Shown piece after piece: positions 1 to 7,946 of a stretch of DNA of 35,775 nt. The DNA is from an uncultured Prevotella sp. (lineage in GTDB: Bacteria > Bacteroidota > Bacteroidia > Bacteroidales > Bacteroidaceae): positions 1 to 35,775 of the forward strand of contig CAAGGA010000088.1 in NCBI GenBank assembly GCA_900769275.1. The letters are read 5' to 3'. Position numbers and translations under genes: made by a program. The number at the start of each line of letters is the position of its first letter. Position 1 is the first letter of the stretch. The notes beneath the pieces are model-generated. The model was not told where the DNA came from and made no database searches. It saw only the letters and a list, made by a program, of their open reading frames with translations.

Positions 1-806
1 CATGTGAAGTGATAGCCGTCATACTGCTGCTGCAGTCCCTCGATGACTTCCTCGCGACTCACCTGCTGAGTATCGGCAAAGTCGTCGATGTATTCGGACA
101 TCTGGGTCAGCATCTCCTCCTTCGTAATGCCGCATACCCCTGCATAGTCGGGGTGCATGGATATGTTCTTCAGGTTGTTGAGTTCGCTGAAAATGCTCAA
201 CTGCGAGAATTTCGTAATGCCTGTGAGGAAGACAAACTGCAGGTACGGGTCGCAGTCCTTGAGCGGAGAATAGAAGTTGCGCATGACGTTGCGGAGCACA
301 GGCAGCGTCTCTCTCTCATGTACCACGTCAAGCAGCGGGGCATCGTATTCGTCTATGAGCACCACAACCTTCCTGCCGGTCTGTCTGTATGCAGCCTGAA
401 TCAACGCCGTGAAACGGTCGTTGTTGTCAGTGGCGGGATGAGTGATACCATATTTCCCCTCATACTCGGCAAGGCGATTGCCAAGATAGCGTTCCAGCTG
501 ATCTTTCTCCATGTGCTTTCCGGAAGCCATGCTGAACCTCAACACGGGGTATTCCGTCCACTCTTTCTCCACGGTCTCGATGAAGAGTCCCTTGAACAGT
601 TCCCTCCTGCCCTCGAAATAAGCCTGGAGCGTGGATACAAGCAACGACTTGCCGAACCGCCTCGGGCGGCTCAGGAAGATGTACTTGCTGAGGTGCGTCA
701 TGTTCCATACGTACTCAGTCTTGTCTATATACAGACAGTTGAGGTCAATTACCTCTGAGAATGTCTGTATGCCTACAGGCAGGCGTTTCAGTTGCTTCTT
801 TTCCAT
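1..806 (-). CDS. AAA-ATPase-like protein (PD-(D/E)XK nuclease family), 5' part only
   Basis: The reading frame runs from an ATG at 806 to the window edge with no stop, giving 268 N-terminal residues that begin MEKKQLKRLPVGIQTF. It shows a P-loop of the form SRPRRFGKSLL near residue 50 and a Walker B stretch VVVLIDEYDAP near residue 140, followed by FLTGITKFSQLSIFSELNNL. These are hallmarks of the AAA-ATPase-like family (PF09820), which usually carries a C-terminal PD-(D/E)XK nuclease domain (DUF1703); that part would lie outside the window. The family is strongly expanded in Prevotella, Bacteroides and Porphyromonas. Its biological role is not established; a mobile or defence-related role has been suggested. 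A good promoter lies just upstream at 850-881, so the gene is probably monocistronic. Confidence 0.9.
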   Translation of the reverse strand, partial: MEKKQLKRLPVGIQTFSEVIDLNCLYIDKTEYVWNMTHLSKYIFLSRPRRFGKSLLVSTLQAYFEGRRELFKGLFIETVEKEWTEYPVLRFSMASGKHMEKDQLERYLGNRLAEYEGKYGITHPATDNNDRFTALIQAAYRQTGRKVVVLIDEYDAPLLDVVHERETLPVLRNVMRNFYSPLKDCDPYLQFVFLTGITKFSQLSIFSELNNLKNISMHPDYAGVCGITKEEMLTQMSEYIDDFADTQQVSREEVIEGLQQQYDGYHFT

Positions 807-849
807 ATCTCTTCAAAAGTTATGTTCCTCAATGACAGACTTGTGATTG

Positions 850-881
850 CAAAGTTAAGTCAATTATCTGGATTGTGCAAG
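850..881 (-). promoter_or_regulatory. Bacteroidetes-type promoter of the AAA-ATPase-like gene
   Basis: On the minus strand there is a TAACTTTG box (850-857), matching the Bacteroidetes -7 consensus TAnnTTTG. A CTTG (878-881) lies 20 nt upstream, at the position of the -33 element. The predicted transcription start is about 40 nt before the ATG at 806. The same CTTG-N20-TAACTTTG layout occurs in front of rplC. Confidence 0.65.
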
Positions 882-1436
882 TGTTATTGCAAAAAACGAG
901 GAAATGAGAGTGTCATTATCTTCATCTTTTCGGAGACATTCATGGTGAATATATGGAATTTGCAAGTATGGAAGAAGAGGATATATACCCGTTTTACATC
1001 TTTTTACATTTGTTAAAAACGAAAGAATTTTCCTTCGACCTTACTGAGGAAAAAATTTGATGAAAATGAGTTGTTCGTGCGAAAGAATGGAGAAAAAATG
1101 ACAGAAATTGCTGTTTCCTGAGTCAAGAACACTGCTTTCAGCGTGTAAAATCCATGCTTTCGCATGGCAATAACATAGATATTGCAATGCAATAACGGTG
1201 CTTTTACATTGCAATATCAATACTTTTGCAGCCATCTCTCGCCCCACTTTTTGCATAATTCCACTATCATGCTTATAGTCAGACAGTTATAAAACTGTAC
1301 AAGAATCGCATATTTGTGCGCAAAAAAAAATTCGTGGATTTCAAATGTTAAAATTGGGGGATTGTAACACCTCTGTAAAAAAAGACGCGCCTTAAACTTT
1401 TAATTTGTCATATTACAGAATTATCAGAAAAATATG
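882..1436. other. Intergenic stretch without a supported gene
   Basis: This A+T-rich interval holds no convincing coding sequence. It contains two consecutive hairpins (described separately at 1152-1218) and a TACTTTTG box at 1221-1228 on the plus strand that looks like a -7 element but has no clear gene downstream. A 71-codon frame on the minus strand (1041-1256) runs through the hairpins; its cysteine- and alanine-rich translation appears to come from the repeats rather than from a selected protein. Confidence 0.6.
1152..1218. repeat. Two consecutive intergenic hairpins
   Basis: CCATGC (1152-1157) and GCATGG (1162-1167) close a 4-nt loop. Just after it, GATATTGCAATG (1178-1189) and CATTGCAATATC (1207-1218) form a perfect 12-bp inverted repeat around a 17-nt spacer. 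The related words ATTGCAAT and TGCAATAAC recur within the stretch. This looks like a dispersed intergenic palindrome, but copy number cannot be judged from this window. Confidence 0.6.
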
Positions 1437-1444
1437 TAAATTTG
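1437..1444 (+). promoter_or_regulatory. Candidate -7 promoter box upstream of the methyltransferase remnant
   Basis: TAAATTTG matches TAnnTTTG. The nearest upstream TTTG (1404-1407) is about 29 nt away, too far for a canonical -33 element, so the promoter may be weak or regulated. The transcript would start near 1452, leaving a leader of about 210 nt before the ATG at 1664. A GTG at 1484, preceded by an AAAGGA-like sequence, is an alternative start in the same frame. Confidence 0.45.
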
Positions 1445-1663
1445 CACTTGAAAGTTGAGGGGAAGTGAAAAAAGGACAGGTAGGTGTGCATAATAGACTG
1501 TAGTATCCTTGCATTGCCTATTGCGAACTGTCAGTACGAGATAACCATCTGGGTAGAAGTCACCCTCTCTTTTATATCACGCACTAATCCCGTATCACCA
1601 TACAAAACAATCATTGCAAGAAATAATTACGCACACCTATTTCTTAAATCAACAAAACTGAAT

Positions 1664-2449
1664 ATGTTCAGATATATAGATAACAAAGACAGAATATTCC
1701 TGTTCGGTGCTTATCGAGGGGATAAATCTCAGTTGGATTGGATATTAGGGGAAAAGACTCAAAGATATGAGAAACTCTACAATGTCCGTTTCAACCAAGA
1801 TTTGTTTTTCCAAAGGAATGGCGGTATGATTTCAGAAGTACTGCCAGACTTTATTCTCATATACAATACCCAGAACCCAAAAGAAGGCTATCATTTGTTC
1901 CCATGTATAAATTCGTCAATCAAGGAACAAGAAGACATGGAGCACTTGCAATACCCTAACCCCAATGGGGCATATATGGTGTATTCTCTGGGTGAAGAGG
2001 TACTTGCCGAGCCTTTGGATATTGATAAGCTATTAAGGCAAATCTTTCCCGATGGCAGGGATTGTGTTCCTTTTGTGCCAAAATTCCTAAAAGGAGAAGA
2101 GATAGCAAATGTGGTTGATGCCTCATTAAGACAACCAGAACTTGCTATTAGTGAAGAGCGCAATGTATTGCGATTCATAGATTTGTTTGCTGGCATTGGA
2201 GGTATTAGATGTGGACTGGAACTGGCGGCAAAAGAAAGAGGACTAAAACCTGTCTGTGTTTTCACCTCAGAAATAAAACCTTATGCTGTCAGTGTATTGC
2301 GCGACAATCATCCTGCCGAAACTATCACAGGTGACATCACCAAAGTGGACACAAGGAATATTCCTGATTTTGATATTCTTTGTGCAGGATTCCCCTGCCA
2401 GGCATTCAGCTCTGCCGGGAAAAGGCAAGGATTTGCCGATGCTTGTTAA
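1664..2449 (+). pseudogene. C5-cytosine DNA methyltransferase, C-terminally truncated
   Basis: The 261-residue product has an unassigned N-terminal region (about 1-165) and then the start of a Dcm-type methyltransferase: motif I FIDLFAGIGG (171-180, SAM binding) and motif IV GFPCQAFSSAG with catalytic Cys245. It stops six residues past a GKRQG motif, where the family normally continues with a sequence like DTRGTLFF. Motifs VI-X and the target recognition domain are absent, and none of the frames before the next gene holds them. The protein should therefore be unable to methylate DNA. The frame extends upstream to a GTG at 1484, but that 60-residue extension does not look like protein, so I prefer the ATG at 1664. 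The end lies only 20 nt before the mrr-like gene, which suggests a deletion that joined the two. Confidence 0.82.
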
Positions 2450-2469
2450 ACATTAATCGAATTAGCATT

Positions 2470-3345
2470 ATGGGAAAAGTAGTTAGACAAAAGAAGAAAT
2501 GTCCAGTGTACAAATTCTTTTTGCATCCTACGCTGAAAGCACTGTACGATTTAGGAGGATCTGGATCAAATGAAGAGATTTACAAAAAGGTATTAGCCAT
2601 CATGAAATTGCCAGATGAGGTTATTGACGAACTTCATTCATTTACAATGACTGAAGTGGAGTATAAACTCATGTGGGCAAGAACTTATTTGAAAAATTAC
2701 GGTGCTGTTGAGAATAGCAAGCAAGGGGTATGGGCTTTGACTTCAAAAGGAGCAAAACTTGCTTGTGCAGACTCTATAGACACAAAAGAGATAATTGATT
2801 TTACAAATCAGAAAAGGACCTTTTCAACAAAGGAAGTCAAGATTGATGCCGCTGTTACGGAACAAAACGATTGGCGAAAATCCGTATCAGAGATACTGCA
2901 TAGTCTCGACCCTTATGCTTTTGAAAGATTAGCTCAAAGACTCCTAAGAGAATGTGGTTTTTCTAATGTCGTAGTTACAAAGAAATCAGGTGATGGCGGC
3001 ATTGATGGAACTGGAAAACTAAAAATCAAAGGGATATTTAGTTTTAACGTAGCTTTCCAATGCAAAAGGTATCGTGGACAGGTTGGTGCTCCTGCAATAA
3101 GAGATTTTCGAGGTTCTTTGCCAACAAGTATCGAAAAAGGTGTTATGATTACCACAGGTTCTTTTACTCATGCAGCAAGAGAGGAGGCTTCCAGTGAGGG
3201 GAAACGATTAATTGACCTTATGGATGGAGAAGAGCTAATTGACAAATTGGCTGAATATGGCATAGGACTTAAAGAGGTTAAATCATACGAGATTGACGAA
3301 GATTTCTTTAATTCATTGACGGAAAATATACAAAATGGAGAGTAA
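2470..3345 (+). CDS. Mrr-type restriction endonuclease
   Basis: The 291-residue protein has an N-terminal winged-helix region typical of Mrr proteins (about residues 10-95, VYKFFLHPTLKALYDLGG through GVWALTSKGAKLA) and a C-terminal Mrr-type PD-(D/E)XK catalytic domain (about 145-265). The domain contains FERLAQRLLRECGF, then SGDGGIDG with Asp179, and FQCKRYRG with the Gln197-Cys-Lys199 dyad used by this family. All expected catalytic residues are present, so it appears intact. Mrr enzymes cut DNA, often methylated DNA (type IV), but Mrr-like domains also serve in type II systems. It follows the truncated methyltransferase by 20 nt and overlaps the next gene by 11 nt, so the three are probably one transcription unit. 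Confidence 0.88.
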   Translation: MGKVVRQKKKCPVYKFFLHPTLKALYDLGGSGSNEEIYKKVLAIMKLPDEVIDELHSFTMTEVEYKLMWARTYLKNYGAVENSKQGVWALTSKGAKLACADSIDTKEIIDFTNQKRTFSTKEVKIDAAVTEQNDWRKSVSEILHSLDPYAFERLAQRLLRECGFSNVVVTKKSGDGGIDGTGKLKIKGIFSFNVAFQCKRYRGQVGAPAIRDFRGSLPTSIEKGVMITTGSFTHAAREEASSEGKRLIDLMDGEELIDKLAEYGIGLKEVKSYEIDEDFFNSLTENIQNGE

Positions 3346-3988
3346 TGAAGTAGATAGCACATTTGAAATTCTTAAGAAAGAATTTGTTGGTCTCAAGTTG
3401 CCAAAGGAAATATCCATAAACAATATGGCAGTTCCTTTCAGCGACCGCACGATTTGTAGTTTGATTGAGACTATGGTTACAACATGTTTGAAAAAACATG
3501 ATTTGGAATCAAATTGGTTGGAGATAAAGTCGTTCACAGGAAGTCCAAACTTTGACATAGCGGCATTTCGTAGCTTCATAAATCTTGTCATTGAGAAACC
3601 TTGGAAACTACATTCCAAGCATCTTCTTATAAAATACAAAATGCAAGATGGTGTAGTGGAGATTGAGCAGATTTGGTTGAAGAACCTTTGGGAAATATGC
3701 AGCACGAGCAGTGCTTGGCCTGTCAAGGTTCAATACAGGAACAAAGTAATCGTGAACATCCGACCTGCCACATGGTATTCGGAACGTGCTGACTTCAAGC
3801 CTTTTGAATCGCTTGAAGATTTCCTGGCAGCAATGGAAGAGACTATTTACCAATACCCAGACACGAGAGTAACGATTGCTCTTAACTGGAAGAAGAATCT
3901 CATAAACACTTACGAAAGACATTACGGCAAACGTCTCTCCATTCCGAGATGGAGCGACATTGCAAATAAATACACACCACTTAGTTAG
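3335..3988 (+). CDS. Putative type II restriction endonuclease, NgoBV-like
   Basis: The 217-residue protein starts inside the 3' end of the mrr-like gene (11-nt overlap), which points to translational coupling. I recognise the pattern LEIKSFTGSPNFDIAAF (62-78), a KYKMQDGVVEIEQIWLKNLWEI segment (about 100-121) and NIRPATWYS (141-149) from memory as resembling NgoBV/NlaIV-type type II restriction enzymes. The family call is tentative. Glu63-Ile-Lys65 could be the E-x-K half of a PD-(D/E)XK site. I see no Pro-Asp at the usual distance before it; only Asp55 is near. The segment between residues 52 and 60 looks short compared with what I remember of the family, so the enzyme may be inactive. Its cognate methyltransferase would be the truncated gene at 1664. 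Confidence 0.6.
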   Translation: MESNEVDSTFEILKKEFVGLKLPKEISINNMAVPFSDRTICSLIETMVTTCLKKHDLESNWLEIKSFTGSPNFDIAAFRSFINLVIEKPWKLHSKHLLIKYKMQDGVVEIEQIWLKNLWEICSTSSAWPVKVQYRNKVIVNIRPATWYSERADFKPFESLEDFLAAMEETIYQYPDTRVTIALNWKKNLINTYERHYGKRLSIPRWSDIANKYTPLS

Positions 3989-4134
3989 CGTATTTTTATG
4001 TAGATTCCATCAAAATTCCAACCTACAATTTTACATAGGAAGCAAATCCAAAAAATGGCAACGTACGACTTGTCGTCCGAATCAACAGACTGGCTGGAAA
4101 CAAGAGATAGAACCCACCATAATTACACAATATC

Positions 4135-4929
4135 ATGCGGATAACTCTACAAGGACTGGCAATAGGCTATGACGGCAAAGCCGTGGCGGAAGGCATTGAC
4201 GCTACGCTGGAGAGCGGGCAACTGACTTGCCTGCTGGGTGCCAACGGCGCCGGTAAATCCACGCTGCTGCGCACTATCTCCGCCTTTCAGGATGCTGTCA
4301 CGGGAGATATACTCTATGACGGCACTCCTATCAAGGACTTCTCTCCAAAGGAAAGGGCGAGGATGATTGGCGTCGTGCTGACCCAACGACCACAGGTGCA
4401 GTATATGACGGCTAAGGAACTCGTCGGCATGGGACGCTCGCCCTATACCGGATTCTGGGGAAAACTGACCGGCAAGGACGAGGCCATCGTTGGCGAGGCT
4501 ATGGAGAGGGTCGGCATAACGCCCCTTGCTGACCGCCTCGTGCATACGCTGAGCGACGGAGAGCGGCAGAAAGTAATGATTGCCAAGGCTTTGGCGCAGC
4601 AGACTCCCGTCATATTCCTCGATGAACCGACTGCTTTCCTCGACTTCCCCTCTAAGGTGGAGACGATGCAGTTGCTTCATTCTCTGTGTCACGACATGGA
4701 AAAGACAGTATTTCTCTCTACCCATGACGTGGAGATAGCTTTGCAGACCGCTGACCGCATCTGGCTTATGGACCGATGCCACGGTCTTAACACCGGCACT
4801 CCCGGGGAACTTGCAAGGCAGGGAATCATCAGCCGTTTCGTGGAACGGCAGGGCGTCACGTTCGACATCGAGACGCTGTGTATCAGGATAACGAGAGAAA
4901 ATGTAGGGAAAACCCTATTGCAGAAATAG
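4135..4929 (+). CDS. ABC transporter ATP-binding protein, FecE/BtuD type
   Basis: The 264-residue protein is a complete nucleotide-binding domain: Walker A GANGAGKST (35-43), Q-loop Gln84, signature LSDGE (139-143), Walker B VIFLDEP (159-165) and switch His197. The family couples ATP hydrolysis to import of ferric siderophores, haem or cobalamin through FecCD/BtuC-type permeases. No permease or binding-protein gene is next to it: the upstream neighbour is the restriction locus and the downstream one is a lipoprotein. It is therefore an orphan ATPase here, with partners elsewhere or lost. The substrate cannot be told from sequence. The ATG at 4135 gives the expected N-terminus just before the first beta strand. 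Confidence 0.92.
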   Translation: MRITLQGLAIGYDGKAVAEGIDATLESGQLTCLLGANGAGKSTLLRTISAFQDAVTGDILYDGTPIKDFSPKERARMIGVVLTQRPQVQYMTAKELVGMGRSPYTGFWGKLTGKDEAIVGEAMERVGITPLADRLVHTLSDGERQKVMIAKALAQQTPVIFLDEPTAFLDFPSKVETMQLLHSLCHDMEKTVFLSTHDVEIALQTADRIWLMDRCHGLNTGTPGELARQGIISRFVERQGVTFDIETLCIRITRENVGKTLLQK

Positions 4930-4963
4930 GGGAAATTCCTGTCTGCATATCATGGACATTGCC

Positions 4964-4971
4964 TACCTTTG
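4964..4971 (+). promoter_or_regulatory. -7 promoter box of the lipoprotein gene
   Basis: TACCTTTG matches TAnnTTTG exactly and lies 33 nt before the ATG at 5004. Transcription would start near 4979, giving a short leader that holds a strong ribosome binding site (AAAGGAG, 4988-4994). No clear -33 TTTG is visible. Confidence 0.55.
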
Positions 4972-4987
4972 CAGCAGAAACTATAAG

Positions 4988-4994
4988 AAAGGAG
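4988..4994 (+). promoter_or_regulatory. Strong Shine-Dalgarno sequence of the lipoprotein gene
   Basis: AAAGGAG lies 9 nt before the ATG at 5004. Most Bacteroidetes genes lack such a sequence, so this one is an outlier, and it fixes the start codon. Confidence 0.7.
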
Positions 4995-5003
4995 ATAAAG
5001 AAC

Positions 5004-5837
5004 ATGAAAATGAACAAGGCTATAATTCTCGGAGTGTGCGCTGCAATGACCATATCATCATGCACCACCTCCACAGGTTCCTCCGCCATGAGCGGAGCAG
5101 TGCTCGGCGGATGGTTCGGTTCCGCCGTCGGCGGCATAATGGGCGGACACTACGGTCACGACGTTGGCACGGTGATAGGAATGACGACAGGCGCTGTGGC
5201 GGGTGCTGCCGTGGCGCAGGCTGAGGAGAACAGCCGCAGGCAGGAGGTGCGTGAGCACTACCGCCGCACGCATGGCAACAACGACAGCTACAGCTATGGT
5301 CAAGGCTCTGCTTCCTACAGGCAGCAGTATGACGACAGTGGATTCGACGACAGCAACTCCGGCGATGACCGTCTCTACGACTTCCAGTCAAGCGACTACA
5401 CCGGTTCGTTCTCTTCCTCCCAGCCCACTTCCTCCATACCTACGCAGTCGCAGATAGACTATATCTCACGCAACGACCTGCAATACAGCAGTGCCCTGGA
5501 GGTTTCCAACGCCCGGTTCATCGACGACAACACGGACGGTATGCTTCGGAGAGGCGAGAAAGCAAAGATTATCTTCGAGATAAGGAACGTGTCCGACAAA
5601 GTGCTCTACGACCTTGTGCCCACTGTCGTGGAGACGACACGCAACAAGCACATCGCCATTTCCCCGGGACTGCACATCGAGAGCATAGCTCCCGGTCAGC
5701 GTCTGCGCTATACCGCCGTCGTGGTGGCTGACCGCTACGTAGGGAACGGTCAGGTGACGTTCTCCGCCTCCGTCGTACAGGGTGAAAGGACTATCAGCAA
5801 AGTGGCAGAGTTCAACGTGCGGACTGCGAAGAAGTAG
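5004..5837 (+). CDS. Glycine-zipper lipoprotein
   Basis: The 277-residue product starts with MKMNKAIIL, has a short hydrophobic stretch and a lipobox-like ISSC with Cys20, so it is probably a lipoprotein. Residues 25-70 are a glycine-zipper segment (GAVLGGWFGSAVGGIMGGHYG), as seen in membrane-associated Gly-zipper families. A Ser/Asp/Tyr-rich linker follows (about 75-150). The C-terminal third (about 165-275) looks like one beta-sandwich domain of the NEW3/CARDB kind, around RRGEKAKIIFEIRNVSDK. The function is unknown; an envelope role is the reasonable guess. I chose the ATG at 5004 because the AAAGGAG at 4988-4994 sits at ideal distance and the lipobox then falls at residue 20. Confidence 0.85.
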   Translation: MKMNKAIILGVCAAMTISSCTTSTGSSAMSGAVLGGWFGSAVGGIMGGHYGHDVGTVIGMTTGAVAGAAVAQAEENSRRQEVREHYRRTHGNNDSYSYGQGSASYRQQYDDSGFDDSNSGDDRLYDFQSSDYTGSFSSSQPTSSIPTQSQIDYISRNDLQYSSALEVSNARFIDDNTDGMLRRGEKAKIIFEIRNVSDKVLYDLVPTVVETTRNKHIAISPGLHIESIAPGQRLRYTAVVVADRYVGNGQVTFSASVVQGERTISKVAEFNVRTAKK

Positions 5838-5845
5838 TTTTCTTT

Positions 5846-5969
5846 TAGGGTTTTGGGGTTGTTGGTTATTAATGTCTTGCCAATGGAGTTCACCTCAAAA
5901 ATCAGAGCCATAAAAACCAAAAGCCAAAAGCCATACTAACCCCAAACCAACAACCATAAACCAACAACC
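5846..5969. repeat. G/T-rich palindromic intergenic element, copy 1
   Basis: It begins TAGGGTTTTGGGG; GGTTGTTGGTT (5857-5867) is perfectly complementary to AACCAACAACC, which occurs twice on the right (5945-5955 and 5959-5969). The interior shares the word TTAATGTCTT, followed by a CC and an ATTGAGT/ATGGAGT-like sequence, with copy 2 at 7939-8051. The two copies sit before and after the helicase gene. The element could act as a terminator of the lipoprotein transcript. The 3' arm is a purine-rich A/C strand without a T run. Confidence 0.65.
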
Positions 5970-5981
5970 ATAAAAAAATCC

Positions 5982-7946
5982 ATGCCCTCCATAACACAAC
6001 AATTGATGCAGCAACACCTGCTGTTGCGATTAGAATATAATACTGAGAAAGAAGCCTACGAGAAGCAGACGGAGAGTGTCGGGGTGCTGAGAAAGGTGAA
6101 GCGGGGCGATGCGTGGAAGAACGTAAGTGCGGGGAAATCGTATTACAACTCCCTGAACCAGATGTGCATCGAGATATTCCGCACGGAGGATAAGGAGATA
6201 GAACATAACTTTGAGTTTGGTCGCCCCGTGGCATTCTTCGTCATGTTGTCGGAAAAGTCGGCAAAGGACACTGATTCCCTTCGTTTCCTGCAAGCGAAGG
6301 GAACGGTCAGTTATGTGGATGGCGACCGTATGGTAGTGGCTTTGGCAAAGGATGAATATGCAGAGGAGGTGAGCAACGCCTCCGTGGGAGAGGGGCAGAC
6401 AGGCGGTCTGGGCATACAGCTGTCGTTTGACGAGACATCCTACCGCCTCATGTTCGATGCCCTCGAAAGGGTCATGCGTGCCAGAGGCAACCGTCTTGCA
6501 TACCTGCGTGACCTCTTCTATTCACCACAACAGCAGGCAGAGCGGTTTTCTTTCGCACCGATGCAGTTCCCGTGGCTTAACCCGACACAGGAGAAAGCCG
6601 TCAATGAGGTGCTTTGGACAAAGGACGTAATGGTGGTACACGGTCCTCCGGGGACGGGAAAGACGACAACTCTCGTCGAGGCTATCAATGAGACACTGCG
6701 CCGCGAGAGTCAGGTGCTGGTCTGTGCCCAGTCGAACATGGCTGTCGATTGGATTAGCGAGCAACTCGTCGATAGAGGTATCCCTGTCCTCCGCATAGGC
6801 AATCCCACACGTGTCAATGACAAGATGCTGGGGTTCACCTACGAGAGACGCTTTGAGGCGCACCCCGACTACCCACAACTGTGGTCGCTGAGAAAAGCCA
6901 TACGTGAGTTGAGAAGCAAGAGAAAACGCGGTTCAGAGTCATATCACCAGCAGTTGGACAGGCTGAAAAGCCGTGCCATAGAACTGGAGTTGCGTATCAA
7001 TGCGGAAATCTTCGGAGAGGCACGTGTCATAGCCTGCACGCTGACAGGCTCGGCAAACCGCGTGCTGGACGGCATGAAATTCACGTCTTTGTTCATCGAC
7101 GAGGCAGCACAGGCATTGGAAGCGGCCTGCTGGATTCCTATACGCAAGGTGTCAAGGGTCATCCTTGCAGGCGACCATCAGCAGTTGCCGCCAACGGTGA
7201 AGAGCGTGGCAGCCATGAAAGCGGGGCTTGGGAAGACGCTTATGGAGCGTATCGTGGAGAACAAACCCGACGTGGTGACGTTACTGCAAGTGCAGTATCG
7301 CATGAACGACCAGATAATGCAGTTCTCCAACAAGGAGTTTTATGGGGGAAAACTAAAGACTGCTCCCGAGATAAAATATCGCGGGATATTGGATTATGAC
7401 ATCCCTGTCAGCTGGTATGAAGTGCCACAGGCAGAAGCAGAGGGAACGGCAACCGATGACGAAACCACCGCCTCCCTGCCAAGCAACTGGGGCAAAGAGG
7501 AGTTTATCGGGGAGTCCTTCGGTCGCATCAACAAGGCGGAGGCAGAGCTTACCCTGCAACATCTCGAACTATATTTCAGCCGTATAGGAAAGCAGCGCAT
7601 CCTCGATGAGCGCATCGACGTGGGTATTATCTCCCCATATCGTGCCCAGGTGCAACTGCTTCGCAGGCTTATACGCAAGCGTGAGTTCTTCAAGCCTTTC
7701 CGCCACCTTATCTCTGTCAATACTGTGGATGGCTTTCAGGGGCAGGAGCGTGACGTCATTATCCTCTCATTGGTGCGCAGCAACGATGACGGGCAGATAG
7801 GATTTCTCCGTGACCTCCGTCGCATGAACGTTGCCATCACTCGTGCCAGGATGAAACTCATCATCCTCGGCAACGTCGTCACGCTGACCAAGCATCCTTT
7901 CTATAAGCGGCTCTATGATTACGTGGAGGGGATTTGTCGGTTGTAG
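5982..7946 (+). CDS. SF1 DNA/RNA helicase, UPF1/DNA2-like
   Basis: The 654-residue protein carries a full set of superfamily 1 helicase motifs: Walker A HGPPGTGKTTT (about 220-230), motif Ia AQSNMAVD, motif II IDEAA with Asp373-Glu374, motif III AGDHQQLPP, motif IV VQYRMND, an ISPYRAQV segment, motif V VDGFQGQERDVII and motif VI RRMNVAITRARMKL. The N-terminal 200 residues resemble the beta-barrel/stalk region of IGHMBP2-type helicases. Proteins of this class are widespread in Bacteroidales as stand-alone genes and are annotated as DNA2/NAM7 helicases; the substrate is unknown. No nuclease domain is fused to it. It has no operon partner: palindromic elements lie on both sides and the next gene is convergent. 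Confidence 0.93.
   Translation: MPSITQQLMQQHLLLRLEYNTEKEAYEKQTESVGVLRKVKRGDAWKNVSAGKSYYNSLNQMCIEIFRTEDKEIEHNFEFGRPVAFFVMLSEKSAKDTDSLRFLQAKGTVSYVDGDRMVVALAKDEYAEEVSNASVGEGQTGGLGIQLSFDETSYRLMFDALERVMRARGNRLAYLRDLFYSPQQQAERFSFAPMQFPWLNPTQEKAVNEVLWTKDVMVVHGPPGTGKTTTLVEAINETLRRESQVLVCAQSNMAVDWISEQLVDRGIPVLRIGNPTRVNDKMLGFTYERRFEAHPDYPQLWSLRKAIRELRSKRKRGSESYHQQLDRLKSRAIELELRINAEIFGEARVIACTLTGSANRVLDGMKFTSLFIDEAAQALEAACWIPIRKVSRVILAGDHQQLPPTVKSVAAMKAGLGKTLMERIVENKPDVVTLLQVQYRMNDQIMQFSNKEFYGGKLKTAPEIKYRGILDYDIPVSWYEVPQAEAEGTATDDETTASLPSNWGKEEFIGESFGRINKAEAELTLQHLELYFSRIGKQRILDERIDVGIISPYRAQVQLLRRLIRKREFFKPFRHLISVNTVDGFQGQERDVIILSLVRSNDDGQIGFLRDLRRMNVAITRARMKLIILGNVVTLTKHPFYKRLYDYVEGICRL

Noticed and set aside
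9..758. 249-codon plus-strand open frame at the window start
   Set aside because: It is antisense to the AAA-ATPase-like gene, whose P-loop and Walker B motifs are clear on the minus strand.
1041..1256. 71-codon minus-strand frame
   Set aside because: It reads through intergenic hairpins; its repeated Gln-Cys-Lys and Cys-His-Ala words come from those repeats.
1484..1663. Upstream extension of the methyltransferase frame to a GTG
   Set aside because: The translation does not look like protein, although an AAAGGA-like site lies before the GTG. I kept the ATG at 1664.
4055..4144. 29-codon frame overlapping the ABC ATPase start
   Set aside because: It is short, has no recognisable pattern and no ribosome binding site of note.
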